A stretch of 40,150 nt of DNA from contig NZ_FXZK01000018.1 in NCBI RefSeq assembly GCF_900184895.1, positions 1 to 40,150 on the forward strand, given 5' to 3'. Shown here piece after piece: positions 1-9,216 of this stretch; position 1 is the first letter of the stretch, and every line of letters starts with the position of its first letter. The position numbers and the translations under genes are program-made. This DNA is from Flavimaricola marinus (GTDB lineage: Bacteria > Pseudomonadota > Alphaproteobacteria > Rhodobacterales > Rhodobacteraceae). Below the pieces are notes generated by a model that saw only the letters and a program-made list of their open reading frames with translations, was not told the DNA's origin and did no database searches.

Positions 1-1
1 G

Positions 2-106
2 ATGGTCGAGGCTTTCGCCCAGATCGACACGGAGGAGATCGACCCAATTCTCAGCATTGCCAAAAAAAACCGCCTGATCATGCCCTCAGGCCATCTCACA
101 ATTTAA
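2..106 (+). CDS. 3' end of an unrecognised gene (partial)
   Basis: An open frame runs in from the window edge and stops with TAA at 104-106. It encodes about 34 residues ending in PSGHLTI. The stretch is mixed hydrophilic and hydrophobic with a basic patch (KKNR). I cannot assign a family from so short a piece. An ATG lies at 2-4, but the frame is open to the edge, so this is most likely the C-terminus of a longer protein. It could also be a chance open frame. Confidence 0.4.
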   Translation: MVEAFAQIDTEEIDPILSIAKKNRLIMPSGHLTI

Positions 107-467
107 ACCACCTTGACGGACGCTACCCGAGCCGGACGTGCCGTGCCACCAGATTCTAGCCGATAAATGGCGCTGTAACTACAACGCTGTCGGATAACAC
201 AGCGCTCAGGGATATCGCTAAACATCGCCTGATTGCATCGTCATGTTTGATCAGGATCCGACTATACATTGACATCCAAACTGTACCGTTCGATCGGGAC
301 CGGCCATGCAATTTGTTTAGCGCCCAGCGCGCACTCGAAATAGCGCTAGACTCTCCGCCATATTATCGTTCCACTTTTCCCTAAGAACAGGCCACAAGTT
401 GTGTTGACTTAACGGCTCCTAATGGTTTGGGGGGCCATATGGGTGAGGAACAAGCAAGAACCTGCAT
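107..467. other. Intergenic region upstream of the GGDEF-EAL gene
   Basis: No convincing gene is seen on either strand in these 361 bases. The region must hold the promoter of the downstream cyclic-di-GMP gene, but I see no clear -35/-10 pair. A GGTGAGGAA purine stretch about 18 bases before the ATG at 468 is the only ribosome-binding-like element. Confidence 0.4.
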
Positions 468-2327
468 ATGATACCGGCTCAAATATTCACTCAGATCAAT
501 GACAAGTGCACTGAAGGGCTCGCACTTGCTTTGGCGTCCAATGATGACGGAGCGGTTATGGTTCTTCAGTGGTGCAACAAGGCATTCACGAAGATCACCG
601 GATATAGTGCCGCCGAAGCCATCGGCCAACGCGGAACCATATTGATCGGGCCCGATCTTGAGCAAGGTGTTCATCTGTACATCATCGAGAAGCTGATGAA
701 TTGGGAGAACTTTTCGACCAAGGCCATGAACAACCGAAAGAACGGCGAGCTCTACCGACAACGGATGAGTTGGTCTCACTTGTCGGATCCCGCTACCGGC
801 AATCATTGGTGGCTCTGCTCGATCATTGATCTGGAAGATGAGCACACAGCGCCATCAAGGCCGGTATCGAGAGAACACGCCTCATCGGACCCAGAAAGCT
901 ACTCGAGGGTCATCGAAAGAGTTCACCGTCTTGAGAAAGAGAACACGCGCCTCCATGCGCTTGCAAAGTCGGTCGCCAAGGACGCGAATGAAGACGCTTT
1001 GACCGGGCTTTCCAACAGACGGCATTTCGAAGTTGAGTTGAGAACCTGGATCGAGAACCTGAAAACGCATGGAACCGAATTCGCCGTACTCTACATCGAC
1101 TTGGACCGCTTCAAATCGGTCAACGACACGCTTGGCCACGATGCTGGTGATCGGTTGCTGGTATCGGTCGCTGACATGTTGCGTGAGCTGACTGGGGAAT
1201 CCGACCTGGTCGCCCGTCTCGGCGGTGACGAATTTGTCATTCTGAAGCCACTCGGAACGAGTGCTCTCAACATCAGCAGTCTGGCGGACGAAATAGTTCA
1301 AAGGATGCAAGCGCCGTTCAGTTGCGATGGAAAGTCAACCGCCTGTAGCGCAAGCGTCGGCGTCGCCATTGCAAACGCCAATATGGAAGACCCCGAACAA
1401 GTCGTCGCGGACTCTGACGAAGCGCTCTACCATGCGAAATCGCAGGGAAAGGGCCGCTGGTCCTTCTTTACCAAAGAAATGCATGCCAACTCCATTGCGA
1501 CGAAGCAGCTGGCATCTGACCTACTGCTCGCCTGTGAACGGCAGGAATTTATTCCGTACTTTCAACCACTCATTGATGCACAATCCGGGCGAATTTCCTG
1601 CGCCGAGATGCTGATCCGTTGGGCCCATCCAACCAAAGGTATTCTTCCGCCAGCGGCATTTCTCGAAACTGCTGCGAACATGGGCATTCTCAAGCGAATT
1701 GATAAGATAATTTTTGCAAGCCTGCATCAGGCGATGTCCCACCTGGACGAAACAGGCGTCATCCTTCCTCGCGTCGCTGTCAATGTCTCAGCTGCCCGTC
1801 TAGCGGACCCGACGTTCATACACGATATCAAGAGTTCGGGCGTCGACGCCGCGCGCCTCACGGTCGAGATCCTTGAATCCGTCTACCTGGATCGGATCGG
1901 TGATGTGGTTCGTTGGACAATTGATGAACTGGAAGAGCTTGGCGTCACGATTGCGCTCGACGATTTCGGAACCGGACACGCCTCCGTCAGAGGGCTGTTG
2001 GAGATCAAGCCTGCCGTCTTGAAAATCGACCGTCATTTTATCCAGCCACTTGTCGGGGATCCGACCACGAGGCCATTGGTCAAATCCATCATCGGAATTG
2101 GAAAGGGTCTGAACATGAGTGTGGTTGCGGAGGGGGTCGAATCCGAGGAACACGCCTGGCTTCTGAGCGAGATGGGTTGCGACTATCTTCAAGGTTTCTA
2201 TTTCGGAAAACCTATGAGCGAACACGACCTTCAGGATCGGTTGATTGAAACCGGCGGCGTATTTTGGCACCGGCGGCCCAAGTCGTCTGACCGCAACGCT
2301 CTTCACGGCATTGGAAGAGCGGTCTAA
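468..2327 (+). CDS. PAS-GGDEF-EAL protein (cyclic-di-GMP turnover)
   Basis: A 619-residue cytoplasmic protein with no membrane segment. A PAS sensor domain (about residues 25-120) is followed by a short helical linker (about 143-170), a GGDEF domain (about 175-335) and an EAL domain (about 345-595). The diguanylate cyclase signature GGDEF is intact at 252-256. The usual inhibitory-site RxxD just before it reads GESD, so product inhibition through that Arg is probably lost. The EAL signature reads EML (380-382), a tolerated variant. DDFGTG (498-503), LKIDR and AEGVE are present, so phosphodiesterase activity is plausible. PAS-GGDEF-EAL proteins often have one dominant activity, and the sequence alone does not say which. 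The PAS domain lacks the LOV-type photoactive Cys motif. The gene appears monocistronic. Confidence 0.93.
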   Translation: MIPAQIFTQINDKCTEGLALALASNDDGAVMVLQWCNKAFTKITGYSAAEAIGQRGTILIGPDLEQGVHLYIIEKLMNWENFSTKAMNNRKNGELYRQRMSWSHLSDPATGNHWWLCSIIDLEDEHTAPSRPVSREHASSDPESYSRVIERVHRLEKENTRLHALAKSVAKDANEDALTGLSNRRHFEVELRTWIENLKTHGTEFAVLYIDLDRFKSVNDTLGHDAGDRLLVSVADMLRELTGESDLVARLGGDEFVILKPLGTSALNISSLADEIVQRMQAPFSCDGKSTACSASVGVAIANANMEDPEQVVADSDEALYHAKSQGKGRWSFFTKEMHANSIATKQLASDLLLACERQEFIPYFQPLIDAQSGRISCAEMLIRWAHPTKGILPPAAFLETAANMGILKRIDKIIFASLHQAMSHLDETGVILPRVAVNVSAARLADPTFIHDIKSSGVDAARLTVEILESVYLDRIGDVVRWTIDELEELGVTIALDDFGTGHASVRGLLEIKPAVLKIDRHFIQPLVGDPTTRPLVKSIIGIGKGLNMSVVAEGVESEEHAWLLSEMGCDYLQGFYFGKPMSEHDLQDRLIETGGVFWHRRPKSSDRNALHGIGRAV

Positions 2328-2452
2328 ATACTGCTGGCCGGCCCTCATTATTGCTGGGCCGCCACCCCGGAACCTTGTCCAGAAACCCTGCCTCACGCCG
2401 AAATGCGGACAGGCTGAGCGCTGTGGGATAATGGCTCCGCCAATGCGACCCG

Positions 2453-2719
2453 CTAGGCCGCAGCGGTTTCCGCAAGTTCAATCGCTTGGGCAAGGGCCTC
2501 TTCAGCGCAATCCATTGGAGGATGTCCAGAGCAAACCTGACGCCGGCCGGGTCCAACCTCATAAACGCACGAGACGAAGAGGCCCTCTGCGATCATGGAT
2601 GCGCACGGGACCCAGCGCCCACCCGGTCCAGCGACGGCACGGCCGATGCAAACGTTGACGGAGCCGCGAGGCGGGCTGGTTACCTGAACGGACGGCTCAA
2701 AAAGACTATAGACGGACAT
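2453..2719 (-). CDS. Small hypothetical protein, 88 aa
   Basis: Starts at an ATG preceded by GGAG with a 5-base spacer (reading TTTGGAGCCAGC then ATG on the minus strand), a good ribosome binding site. The product has a beta-rich look (QVTSPPRGSVNV, GRWVPCASMI, GLFVSCVYEV) and ends in an Ala/Glu-rich helix (CAEEALAQAIELAETAAA). It contains four cysteines and no signal peptide or membrane segment. No family is recognised. The two overlapping plus-strand open frames lack a comparable ribosome binding site and look like shadows. It lies tail-to-tail with the GGDEF-EAL gene. Confidence 0.5.
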   Translation of the reverse strand: MSVYSLFEPSVQVTSPPRGSVNVCIGRAVAGPGGRWVPCASMIAEGLFVSCVYEVGPGRRQVCSGHPPMDCAEEALAQAIELAETAAA

Positions 2720-3360
2720 GCTGGCTCCAAATTTACAGCACGATACTCCGCTTCAGAATTGGCGTCATTGGGGCGAATTTCCTAGCTTTGCCTTCGGGCT
2801 GCCTTAGTTGAGACGGTTGCCTTTAAAGCCCATCTCGAAGACACGAGATTGTCAATCAGGCGACTTCTCCAGAACCCAAAATACTCCAATGGAAACAAGG
2901 AATTGCGACATCGAATTTAAAAGTAGGGAATGCCCGCAATTCTATGCGACTTCCTCATTTTCGTCGCTATTTTTGATCGAGGCATAGAAGCGCTCCGACA
3001 CCTTGGCCGCTGGCCCCTGACCCAGGCCACTATTAACCAGTGCCGAGACTCGTCCACTGCCCCATGGTCCAGGCCGTCGTCGTAGCCGCTGTAGTGGGGA
3101 TCCGGACTCGTCTGAGAGAACAGCTCACGAAGTATGACGACGACTTCCGCTGGCCTGATCGAGGATAGACAAATGTAGTGGATGCAGAAGCATTCTTGTC
3201 CAGTGCCGAACTGTCCCGACTTATCTGAGCAGCGCTTATTGCCTTCGATCGGCACCCCAATAAGATCCACCCATCGCCGCCGCAGCCGTTAAATTTGGCT
3301 AATAGAAAGTTAACTATTTGATGAAAGACTGGCTCCAACCTGGGAAGAAGGACTGGTCAT
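2720..3360. other. Gene-poor stretch with possible decayed coding sequence
   Basis: No intact gene can be supported in these 641 bases. On the minus strand two frames look partly protein-like. One (about 3270 down to 2917) starts with GTG. The other ends near 2943 with a plausible C-terminus (GQGPAAKVSERFYASIKNSD followed by an acidic tail). They overlap in different frames, which would fit a frameshifted remnant, but no family can be named. The last 60 bases hold the leader of the gene at 3361. Confidence 0.3.
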
Positions 3361-4149
3361 ATGGGGTTGTCACCCAGTAAACTCTTTGAAATCTCGACAC
3401 GTCTGTCCAACATCTTGTCCGCCTTTGAGGCGAGTGGCATTCGAATACAGATCGGGGACGACTTCGCGACCTATCGTTCCCTAAGGACGCGACAATCAGA
3501 TCGTGGCCCAATATACGCAATGTTTGATGTTGCAAGCTCGTACATTGACCGCGACAACGGCTTTTGGATTTGCGGCTACGACGCGACGGGGGAACTTGTT
3601 CATACTCAGGCCGTACGCTTGCTCGATCTGTCTGGTGGAACGCTGGCGACCCATTTGAACAATCATCGCCACAAGTATATCACCCCGGACTCAACACCGG
3701 ACCCAGACCTGACATTTTACTCCGGTCCCGACGCGCTGCACAGCATTACTGGAAGAGTCTGTTACCACGGCGATTTTTGGCTACGTGGGCGTGGTCTCGG
3801 AGGGCCACGCAGTCAAGGTGCGACATCTCTATTGTCGAGACTCCTTATCGAGATCATGGTCGGCGCTTGGAATCCGTCGTTCGTTTTCGCGCTCGTTCCT
3901 AAATCATTGGCCGCAAAGGGCGCACATCTTCGCTATGGCTACAACCATTGTGATCCCGGTGTCTGGCTGGGCCCAGATCAGCAGATAACCGACGAGGACT
4001 ATTTGATTTGGATGGGAGCCAATGACATGGCAAACCTACTTGCCCGTCCAACGCCAAGCCTTCATGTCACCTCCAACACTCCTAAATTTTCAGCCACCAA
4101 TGGAGCAGTGGCGGAAATGAGCCATTTGGACGCACAAGCGAATGTCTAA
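3361..4149 (+). CDS. GNAT-like protein of unknown substrate, 262 aa
   Basis: A cytoplasmic protein without signal peptide. The clearest feature is RGRGLGGPRSQG (about residues 147-158), followed by a helical stretch (LLSRLLIEIMVGAW) and a beta strand (SFVFALVP). This resembles the acyl-CoA pyrophosphate-binding loop (R/QxxGxG/A) and following helix of GNAT-fold acyltransferases. The N-terminal half does not recall a known family. A GGAAGAAGGA purine run precedes the ATG by about 9 bases. The MFS transporter follows after 14 bases, so the two are probably cotranscribed, suggesting an acylated small molecule or a resistance pair. The GNAT assignment rests on one motif and is tentative. Confidence 0.6.
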   Translation: MGLSPSKLFEISTRLSNILSAFEASGIRIQIGDDFATYRSLRTRQSDRGPIYAMFDVASSYIDRDNGFWICGYDATGELVHTQAVRLLDLSGGTLATHLNNHRHKYITPDSTPDPDLTFYSGPDALHSITGRVCYHGDFWLRGRGLGGPRSQGATSLLSRLLIEIMVGAWNPSFVFALVPKSLAAKGAHLRYGYNHCDPGVWLGPDQQITDEDYLIWMGANDMANLLARPTPSLHVTSNTPKFSATNGAVAEMSHLDAQANV

Positions 4150-4163
4150 GTGGTCCGCCTGAA

Positions 4164-5357
4164 ATGGTCCCTGCTTCTGTGAAGGTCGACAAGGAGGCCG
4201 CATTAGCGGCATCAAAGCGCTCAGCGCTTATTGCCCCGATCGTTGCCAATATCGCATTTGTGATGGAGCTGACCTTGGTCCCTATGCTCCTTCCATTGAT
4301 ACAAACTCAATTTGGTTTGACAATCGGCGGTTTGGCTTGGGTTTTTAATGCCTACGGGATTTCAGTCGCTCTTGGCGTTCTTCTTGGAGGTTGGTTTGGC
4401 GACATCTTCAGGACAACGAAGGTCTTCGGATTTGGCATTGCCGTTTTCGCCGCGGGTTCGCTTCTCGTAGCAATGGCGGATAGCGTCCAACTGCTAATCG
4501 TCGGCCGCATTCTTCAGGGTCTTGGGGGCGGCCTTTTCTCGCCACTCGTGCCTCTGCTATTGACACGAGCCTCGCCGGCAAAACCTGGAAGAGTACTAAT
4601 CCTGTGGGGCAGTATCGCAGGATATTGTGCGGCTTTCACGCCCCTCATTTATGGGAGCACCCTTGCCGATCAGGGATGGCAAATCGCTTTCTTGGCAATC
4701 GCGATCACGGCGCTAGCCGCCTTGTTCATTCTGTATGTGGCAAGCGCCTCGGTAGACTCCGTGCCCAAATCCCGTTCAAAAAACAACCTCTCCAAGTTGC
4801 TACGAAATCACAAGCTGAGCGCAACTTTTGTCTACATTTTCTGCACCTACGGTTCGATTTCCTACTTCCTTTTTCGGCTTCCGATTTGGCTCTCGGGCAA
4901 CGACTTTATGGCGGCAAACACCGGGCTGGTCCTTTCGGTGTTGTGGCTGACATTCTCTGGGATGAGCACGCTCTTGAGAAACTGGGTAGACAGTCCCAAT
5001 CTTGGGAGGATCATGATGATGGCCCCGCTCCTCATCGCCGCAGGAGTATTGCTATCGTCCTTCTATGACCAACTCATACCTTTACTGTTTTCGTCCGTCC
5101 TGGTTGGATCGGGTCTCGCTTGCAGCAACGCCCCTTCAACGCAGTTGACCTTGAGGTTCGCTCCAAATGGAATGAGTGCAATGGCAACCAGCTTGGACAT
5201 TACGTTTGCCAGGCTCGGCGGGATCGCAACAGTCTCGGTCCTTGCTAGTTCCGACGCTACAATGGCCGCGGTTTCAACAAGCGTATTGTGTCTGGTCGCA
5301 TTGTTTTGCGCGAGCATTTTGTACAATGGCGGCTCTAGCGCTGAACTGAACTCGTAA
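4164..5357 (+). CDS. MFS transporter (drug/metabolite exporter type)
   Basis: A 397-residue integral inner-membrane protein with about 12 hydrophobic segments. The loop between segments 2 and 3 has GGWFGDIFRTTKVFGFG, matching the MFS motif A (GxxxDRxGRR). GRILQGLGGGLFSP matches motif B (RxxQGxGxA) of proton-driven exporters. The substrate cannot be told from sequence. It follows the GNAT-like gene by 14 bases with no good independent ribosome binding site, which supports translational coupling. After its stop the DNA becomes transposon debris, so the original operon may have been truncated. Confidence 0.85.
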   Translation: MVPASVKVDKEAALAASKRSALIAPIVANIAFVMELTLVPMLLPLIQTQFGLTIGGLAWVFNAYGISVALGVLLGGWFGDIFRTTKVFGFGIAVFAAGSLLVAMADSVQLLIVGRILQGLGGGLFSPLVPLLLTRASPAKPGRVLILWGSIAGYCAAFTPLIYGSTLADQGWQIAFLAIAITALAALFILYVASASVDSVPKSRSKNNLSKLLRNHKLSATFVYIFCTYGSISYFLFRLPIWLSGNDFMAANTGLVLSVLWLTFSGMSTLLRNWVDSPNLGRIMMMAPLLIAAGVLLSSFYDQLIPLLFSSVLVGSGLACSNAPSTQLTLRFAPNGMSAMATSLDITFARLGGIATVSVLASSDATMAAVSTSVLCLVALFCASILYNGGSSAELNS

Positions 5358-5379
5358 TTTCCACGATCTCATATAGGCA

Positions 5380-5855
5380 GTTTTGAGCGACAACGCTAAG
5401 CCCCACTTCGAAACCGAACCGCGGGGCGCGGAGGCTGAATGACTTCGGATATTCAGCCATTTTCGAATGCGTAGAAAATAAAATGCTATGAGCAGACCGA
5501 ATGAAACGCCGGCCCATGATACAGCGCAAAGACATCGGTGACGGAAGCCACATAGGCAAAGCCCTGCCGTGTCGCCGCATAAATGGAGTTGCTCACCCAC
5601 AGCATCTTCGACGCGGGTGCACTTAAATCGCGGAACTTATTGTTCGCTGGACATTGTTTGGATCTGTTCGGGATCCCTGCGATCCACGTCAGCCCTCTTA
5701 ACCCATCCGGTCCGAATCTGCGACGCTCGACCGATCTTCGAGGTTGTGGACAATATCGCCGATCAACTCCTTTCATGCTGTCTGGGGCTGTGCAGCACCA
5801 TGCGAACGGAACGCTCGCGCACTTCGGGGGATTAACGGTGTGTTGTCTTGCGTAT
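5380..5855 (-). pseudogene. Degenerate IS3-family transposase (orfA and orfB fragments)
   Basis: Reading the minus strand from 5855, IRKTTHR*SPEVRERSVRM, then SKIG and WVKRADVDR, strongly resembles the IS3-family orfA start (typically M.K..RRYSPEVRERAVRM then KIG and WV.QAE.D). The start ATG is ATA, the Tyr codon is a stop (TAA), and another stop interrupts the helix. In a second frame, about 5640-5480, LWVSNSIYAATRQGFAYVAS then VTDVF matches the orfB catalytic core around the first Asp (WVSDxTYVATxQGFxYVAxVIDxF). The catalytic SD reads SN. After a further frameshift the match continues as RCIMGRRF and IRSAHS. Between the two fragments most of the orfB N-terminus is missing. Clearly non-functional. 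Confidence 0.75.
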
Positions 5856-5935
5856 GATTCTCCATCGCACCGAGCAGTTGACGGCTCGAGCAAACCCGGG
5901 GCAAGATCAATCGCTAATATCCTAATCTCTGACAT
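5856..5935 (-). pseudogene. IS110-like transposase N-terminal scrap
   Basis: On the minus strand an ATG at 5935, preceded by GAGGGAGG, opens MSEIRILAIDLAPG. This resembles the conserved start of IS110-family transposases (MS.I..LAIDLAKG, where the Asp is catalytic). Similarity ends after about 14 residues and the reading frame runs into the IS3 remnant. This is a scrap joined to another element, based on a short motif only. Confidence 0.4.
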
Positions 5936-6215
5936 GGATGCCTCCCTCGCGTTGGTTCCTATGAAACCGTTATGGCACATTCCATACCGTCGGGTGGGGG
6001 CATCCACCGCATCAGTTTAGTCTTGTCCGAGTGGGCTGCTGACATTTCCCTGCATAAACTTCGGAAAACGAGGCAATCTGACAAGCGCTTGGAATGCCGG
6101 CTCGCCAGCGACACGGCGAACAGAACTGCGCAATAAACAATCAAACTGGCTTCCGACGCTGTAATATCGACGATTGAGTTTGAGTTTCGTGGTCAGGATG
6201 TGGTTCCCTGTCCGC
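5936..6215. other. Intergenic leader of the GH13 phosphorylase gene
   Basis: These bases separate the transposon debris from the phosphorylase gene. A minus-strand open frame (6217-6017) is present but shows no recognisable family and no good start. No clear promoter hexamers were found. Confidence 0.35.
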
Positions 6216-7964
6216 ATGAAGAAACCATCTCAATCGTTTAGTCGAACGCTTTCAAGCAGGCTTTCGCGGATCTACCCAAGCGTCGACCATGATATTCTCG
6301 CCAGCCAAGTCATAGATGCATTCTGGCCCGACCCGGCCAAGCGACGTAAACGAGGGCGGCTACCGAACAATGCGATGTGGAGCGAAGCGGACGTGCTCGC
6401 CATAACATACGGCGACACGCTTACGGATGGAGCTCATAAGCCCCTAGACCTGCTGCACGACTATTTTCTCAACCACTGGAGTGGTCATCTAAATAGCGTC
6501 CACATTTTGCCGTTCTTTCCGTTCACCTCAGACGATGGCTTCGCCGTGTCGGACTTCCGCAAGGTGAATCCACAATTGGGTGATTGGGCCGACGTTGAGC
6601 GAATATCGGAAGATTTTACTCTGATGTCAGACCTCGTGCTCAATCATGTCTCTAGTCAAGGAGCTTGGTTCAACGGCTATCGGCAGGCGCATCCACCCTA
6701 TGACGAATTCTTCTTCGAGGCATCTCCGAGTGATGACTTGAGTATGGTCGTGCGCCCGCGCACAACGCCATTGTTGCAGAAAGTCGAGACTTCGCGCGGT
6801 CTCCGACATGTCTGGTGCACGTTTTCACACGATCAGATAGACTTGGATTTTCGAAACCCCGAAGTGCTCTTGGAGTTCCTGCGTATTATTCGCCTGCATC
6901 TCGATCATGGGATACGAATTATTCGGCTCGATGCGGTCGCTTTCCTTTGGAAGGAAATCGGAACGCCATCGATACATTTGCCTCAAACTCATGAAATCAT
7001 CAAACTGATGAGGCTACTTTGTGATCATACAGCTGAGAAAGTCGTGTTGATTACGGAGACGAATGTTCCCAAGACCGAGAACTTGAGCTATTTCGGAGAG
7101 CGCGATGAAGCGCACATGATCTATAATTTCCCGCTTCCGCCATTGATATTATACGCCATGATGTCTGGTGATGCGAGTGCACTTTTACAATGGCAAAAGG
7201 CGATGCCCCCAGCGCCGTTAGGCTGTGCGTACCTAAATTTTACTGCCAGCCACGATGGGATTGGAATGCGCCCGGCCGAAGGCCTGCTCAGCTCGGCTCA
7301 GCAACAAAAGATAATTGATACCATCAAGAGCCTCGGTGGACTTGTTTCAATGAGGGCTCTGCCGGACGGAAGCGAAGCACCTTACGAGATAAACACTACT
7401 TTCTTTGATGCAATGCGGGAGACTTTTGATGGTCCTGACGCATTCCATTTCGAACGTTTCATGTGCTCCCAGACAATTGTCATGGCGATGGAGGGAATTC
7501 CGGCATTCTATATCCATTCGTTGTTGGCTACGCCGAACGATCTCGACGGTGTCGAACGGCGGGGAATGAACCGCGCGATCAATCGACATCGTTGGGACTA
7601 TCCATCCTTGAAGGAGCTTCTATCTGACCCAAGCTCGATACAATCCAGAGTGATGGAGGCTTTCAAGCGTCGGTTAGATTTGCGAAAGAAGCAACGCGCC
7701 TTTCACCCGAATGCGACACAGTTCACGCTCAATTCAGAAGACCCCCGAATATTTCTGTTGTGGCGGCAGAGCCTTGATAGATCTCAGTCGATTTTTGCGT
7801 TGCATAATGTCAGCGCTGACGAAATATCGATGCCGTCGCATCGCCTAAATCTGATCGAAGATGAGACGTGGATGGATCTATTGTCCGGTGAACAGATCAC
7901 TATGGCGGACGGTACTGTATCACTGGCACCTTATCAGTGCCGCTGGATAACGAATATTGCCTAG
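6216..7964 (+). CDS. ggaP: GH13 sucrose phosphorylase-like enzyme, probably glucosylglycerate phosphorylase
   Basis: About 582 residues, cytoplasmic, of the GH13 subfamily holding sucrose phosphorylase and YcjM-type glucosylglycerate phosphorylase. Visible catalytic residues, counted from the ATG at 6216, are the nucleophile Asp239 in RIIRLDAVAFLWKEIGT, the acid/base Glu281 in VLITETNVP, and the transition-state Asp347 in TASHDGIGMRP. The last motif is typical of this phosphorylase group. The family cleaves an alpha-glucoside with phosphate, giving glucose 1-phosphate. The convergent neighbours make glucosylglycerate, so that substrate is preferred over sucrose (inference). The frame is open upstream to a TTG at 6174, and an ATG at 6198 is also possible; no start has a strong ribosome binding site. 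It ends 6 bases from the stop of the convergent synthase gene. Confidence 0.82.
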   Translation: MKKPSQSFSRTLSSRLSRIYPSVDHDILASQVIDAFWPDPAKRRKRGRLPNNAMWSEADVLAITYGDTLTDGAHKPLDLLHDYFLNHWSGHLNSVHILPFFPFTSDDGFAVSDFRKVNPQLGDWADVERISEDFTLMSDLVLNHVSSQGAWFNGYRQAHPPYDEFFFEASPSDDLSMVVRPRTTPLLQKVETSRGLRHVWCTFSHDQIDLDFRNPEVLLEFLRIIRLHLDHGIRIIRLDAVAFLWKEIGTPSIHLPQTHEIIKLMRLLCDHTAEKVVLITETNVPKTENLSYFGERDEAHMIYNFPLPPLILYAMMSGDASALLQWQKAMPPAPLGCAYLNFTASHDGIGMRPAEGLLSSAQQQKIIDTIKSLGGLVSMRALPDGSEAPYEINTTFFDAMRETFDGPDAFHFERFMCSQTIVMAMEGIPAFYIHSLLATPNDLDGVERRGMNRAINRHRWDYPSLKELLSDPSSIQSRVMEAFKRRLDLRKKQRAFHPNATQFTLNSEDPRIFLLWRQSLDRSQSIFALHNVSADEISMPSHRLNLIEDETWMDLLSGEQITMADGTVSLAPYQCRWITNIA

Positions 7965-7970
7965 TGGATA

Positions 7971-9191
7971 TTATTGATATTCGTCAATGTCTTTCGCAAC
8001 GGCCGAATGCATATCGCGCATGAAGGCTGGATCCGCTGAATGGACGCGGCTCCAAGTTGGAATGAAGGGCGTTTCGTGTGGATTGCTGAGGAAGAACTGT
8101 CCTGCTCGCATGATATTTTCGGCAAACAATTCGATCGTGCGCTCTTCGCCATGTCTGTCGATTTCAAGCCCGTTCATCTGAGCATCTGCATAGTAGGCAT
8201 CGAGCAGGTCCAAGGCGCTGCGGTAGTATGTCGCTTTCAAAGTTCTAAAAACGTTGCTCGTGAATACGGTTCCGTCTGCCGCGAGCTTTCGGAAGATTGC
8301 CTTGCAGATGTCGACTGACATGCGGTTCAAACCGGCCTCCGCAACACCCGCGCTAAGCTCCTGATGTTTATGATCGTAAGCGTCAGCAATCTCGACTTGG
8401 CAAACGGCCTTGGGCGCAAGGTTCCGCCATGCTTCGGACAACACGCCGATCTCCAGCCCCCAGTCAGACGGTATTCTGAGATCCGGCAATATGCTTGTGC
8501 GCATGGCGAATTCGCCGGAAAGCGGATAGCGGAAACTTCTTAGGTAATCGATGTAGTCACGATCTCCGATCACCCGTTTCAAGGCTATCAGAAGTGGGCT
8601 GACCAAGAGCCGGGTCACTCTGCCGTTCAGTTTGTTTTGGCCAACTCTGGCGTAATAACCTTTCGCCACTTGGTAGGGGAAGTTGGGATTTGCAACCGGG
8701 TAAACCAATCGCGCGAGCAGCTCGTTCGTGTAAGTCAGAATGTCGCAATCATGTATCGCCATAATTGCGCTATCCTCACAGGCCATCAAATAGCCGATCG
8801 ATGACCATACATTCTTTCCTTTTCCCGGCTCGACCGGGCCGAGTCCAACATCTTTCAGCCTATGCTCCAGTGCCTTCATTCTGGGGCTGTCGTTCCAGAT
8901 GACGACGTGGTTCTGATCAAGGTCTTTGAAGAATTTTTTCGCGTTTCGGAATTGCTCTTCATTCGCCCGATCCAGTCCAATTATAATGCGGTGAAGATAG
9001 CTAACCCTTGAGAGTTCACAAACGATAATGGGCATCGCTTCGGTTTCAAGTTCAGAGTAGAGGCATGGAAGAATAAGCGATATTTTTCGAGATTGAGCAA
9101 ATGTCTCAAGCTCGTAGGTCATTTCATCGAGCGACTGAGTTCGCAGGTTATGCAACGTGGCAATGTTGCCGTTCTGATGGAAATCAACCAT
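7971..9191 (-). CDS. gpgS: Glucosyl-3-phosphoglycerate synthase (GT81-like)
   Basis: A 406-residue cytoplasmic glycosyltransferase of the GT-A fold. IHDCDILTY holds the metal- and sugar-nucleotide-binding DxD (Asp148-Cys-Asp150), followed by YPVANP and KGYYARV. The arrangement resembles bacterial glucosyl-3-phosphoglycerate synthases, which transfer glucose from NDP-glucose to 3-phosphoglycerate. A mannosyl donor cannot be excluded. The ATG at 9191 is preferred because GGTTAGGA lies 9 bases upstream; a TTG at 9200 is in frame but directly abuts that site. It lies 25 bases downstream of the phosphatase gene on the same strand, so the two form an operon. It is convergent with the phosphorylase gene. 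Confidence 0.82.
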   Translation of the reverse strand: MVDFHQNGNIATLHNLRTQSLDEMTYELETFAQSRKISLILPCLYSELETEAMPIIVCELSRVSYLHRIIIGLDRANEEQFRNAKKFFKDLDQNHVVIWNDSPRMKALEHRLKDVGLGPVEPGKGKNVWSSIGYLMACEDSAIMAIHDCDILTYTNELLARLVYPVANPNFPYQVAKGYYARVGQNKLNGRVTRLLVSPLLIALKRVIGDRDYIDYLRSFRYPLSGEFAMRTSILPDLRIPSDWGLEIGVLSEAWRNLAPKAVCQVEIADAYDHKHQELSAGVAEAGLNRMSVDICKAIFRKLAADGTVFTSNVFRTLKATYYRSALDLLDAYYADAQMNGLEIDRHGEERTIELFAENIMRAGQFFLSNPHETPFIPTWSRVHSADPAFMRDMHSAVAKDIDEYQ

Positions 9192-9216
9192 GAGATTCAA
9201 TCCTAACCAATTGTGA

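Noticed and set aside
2330-2385. GC-rich inverted repeat after the GGDEF-EAL gene as terminator
   Set aside because: The arms (GGCCGGCCC and GGGCCGCC) mismatch at several positions and no T-run follows.
5583-6020. Plus-strand open frame of 145 codons in the transposon debris
   Set aside because: The opposite strand carries recognisable IS3 orfA/orfB motifs in broken frames; the plus frame shows no family and no good start.
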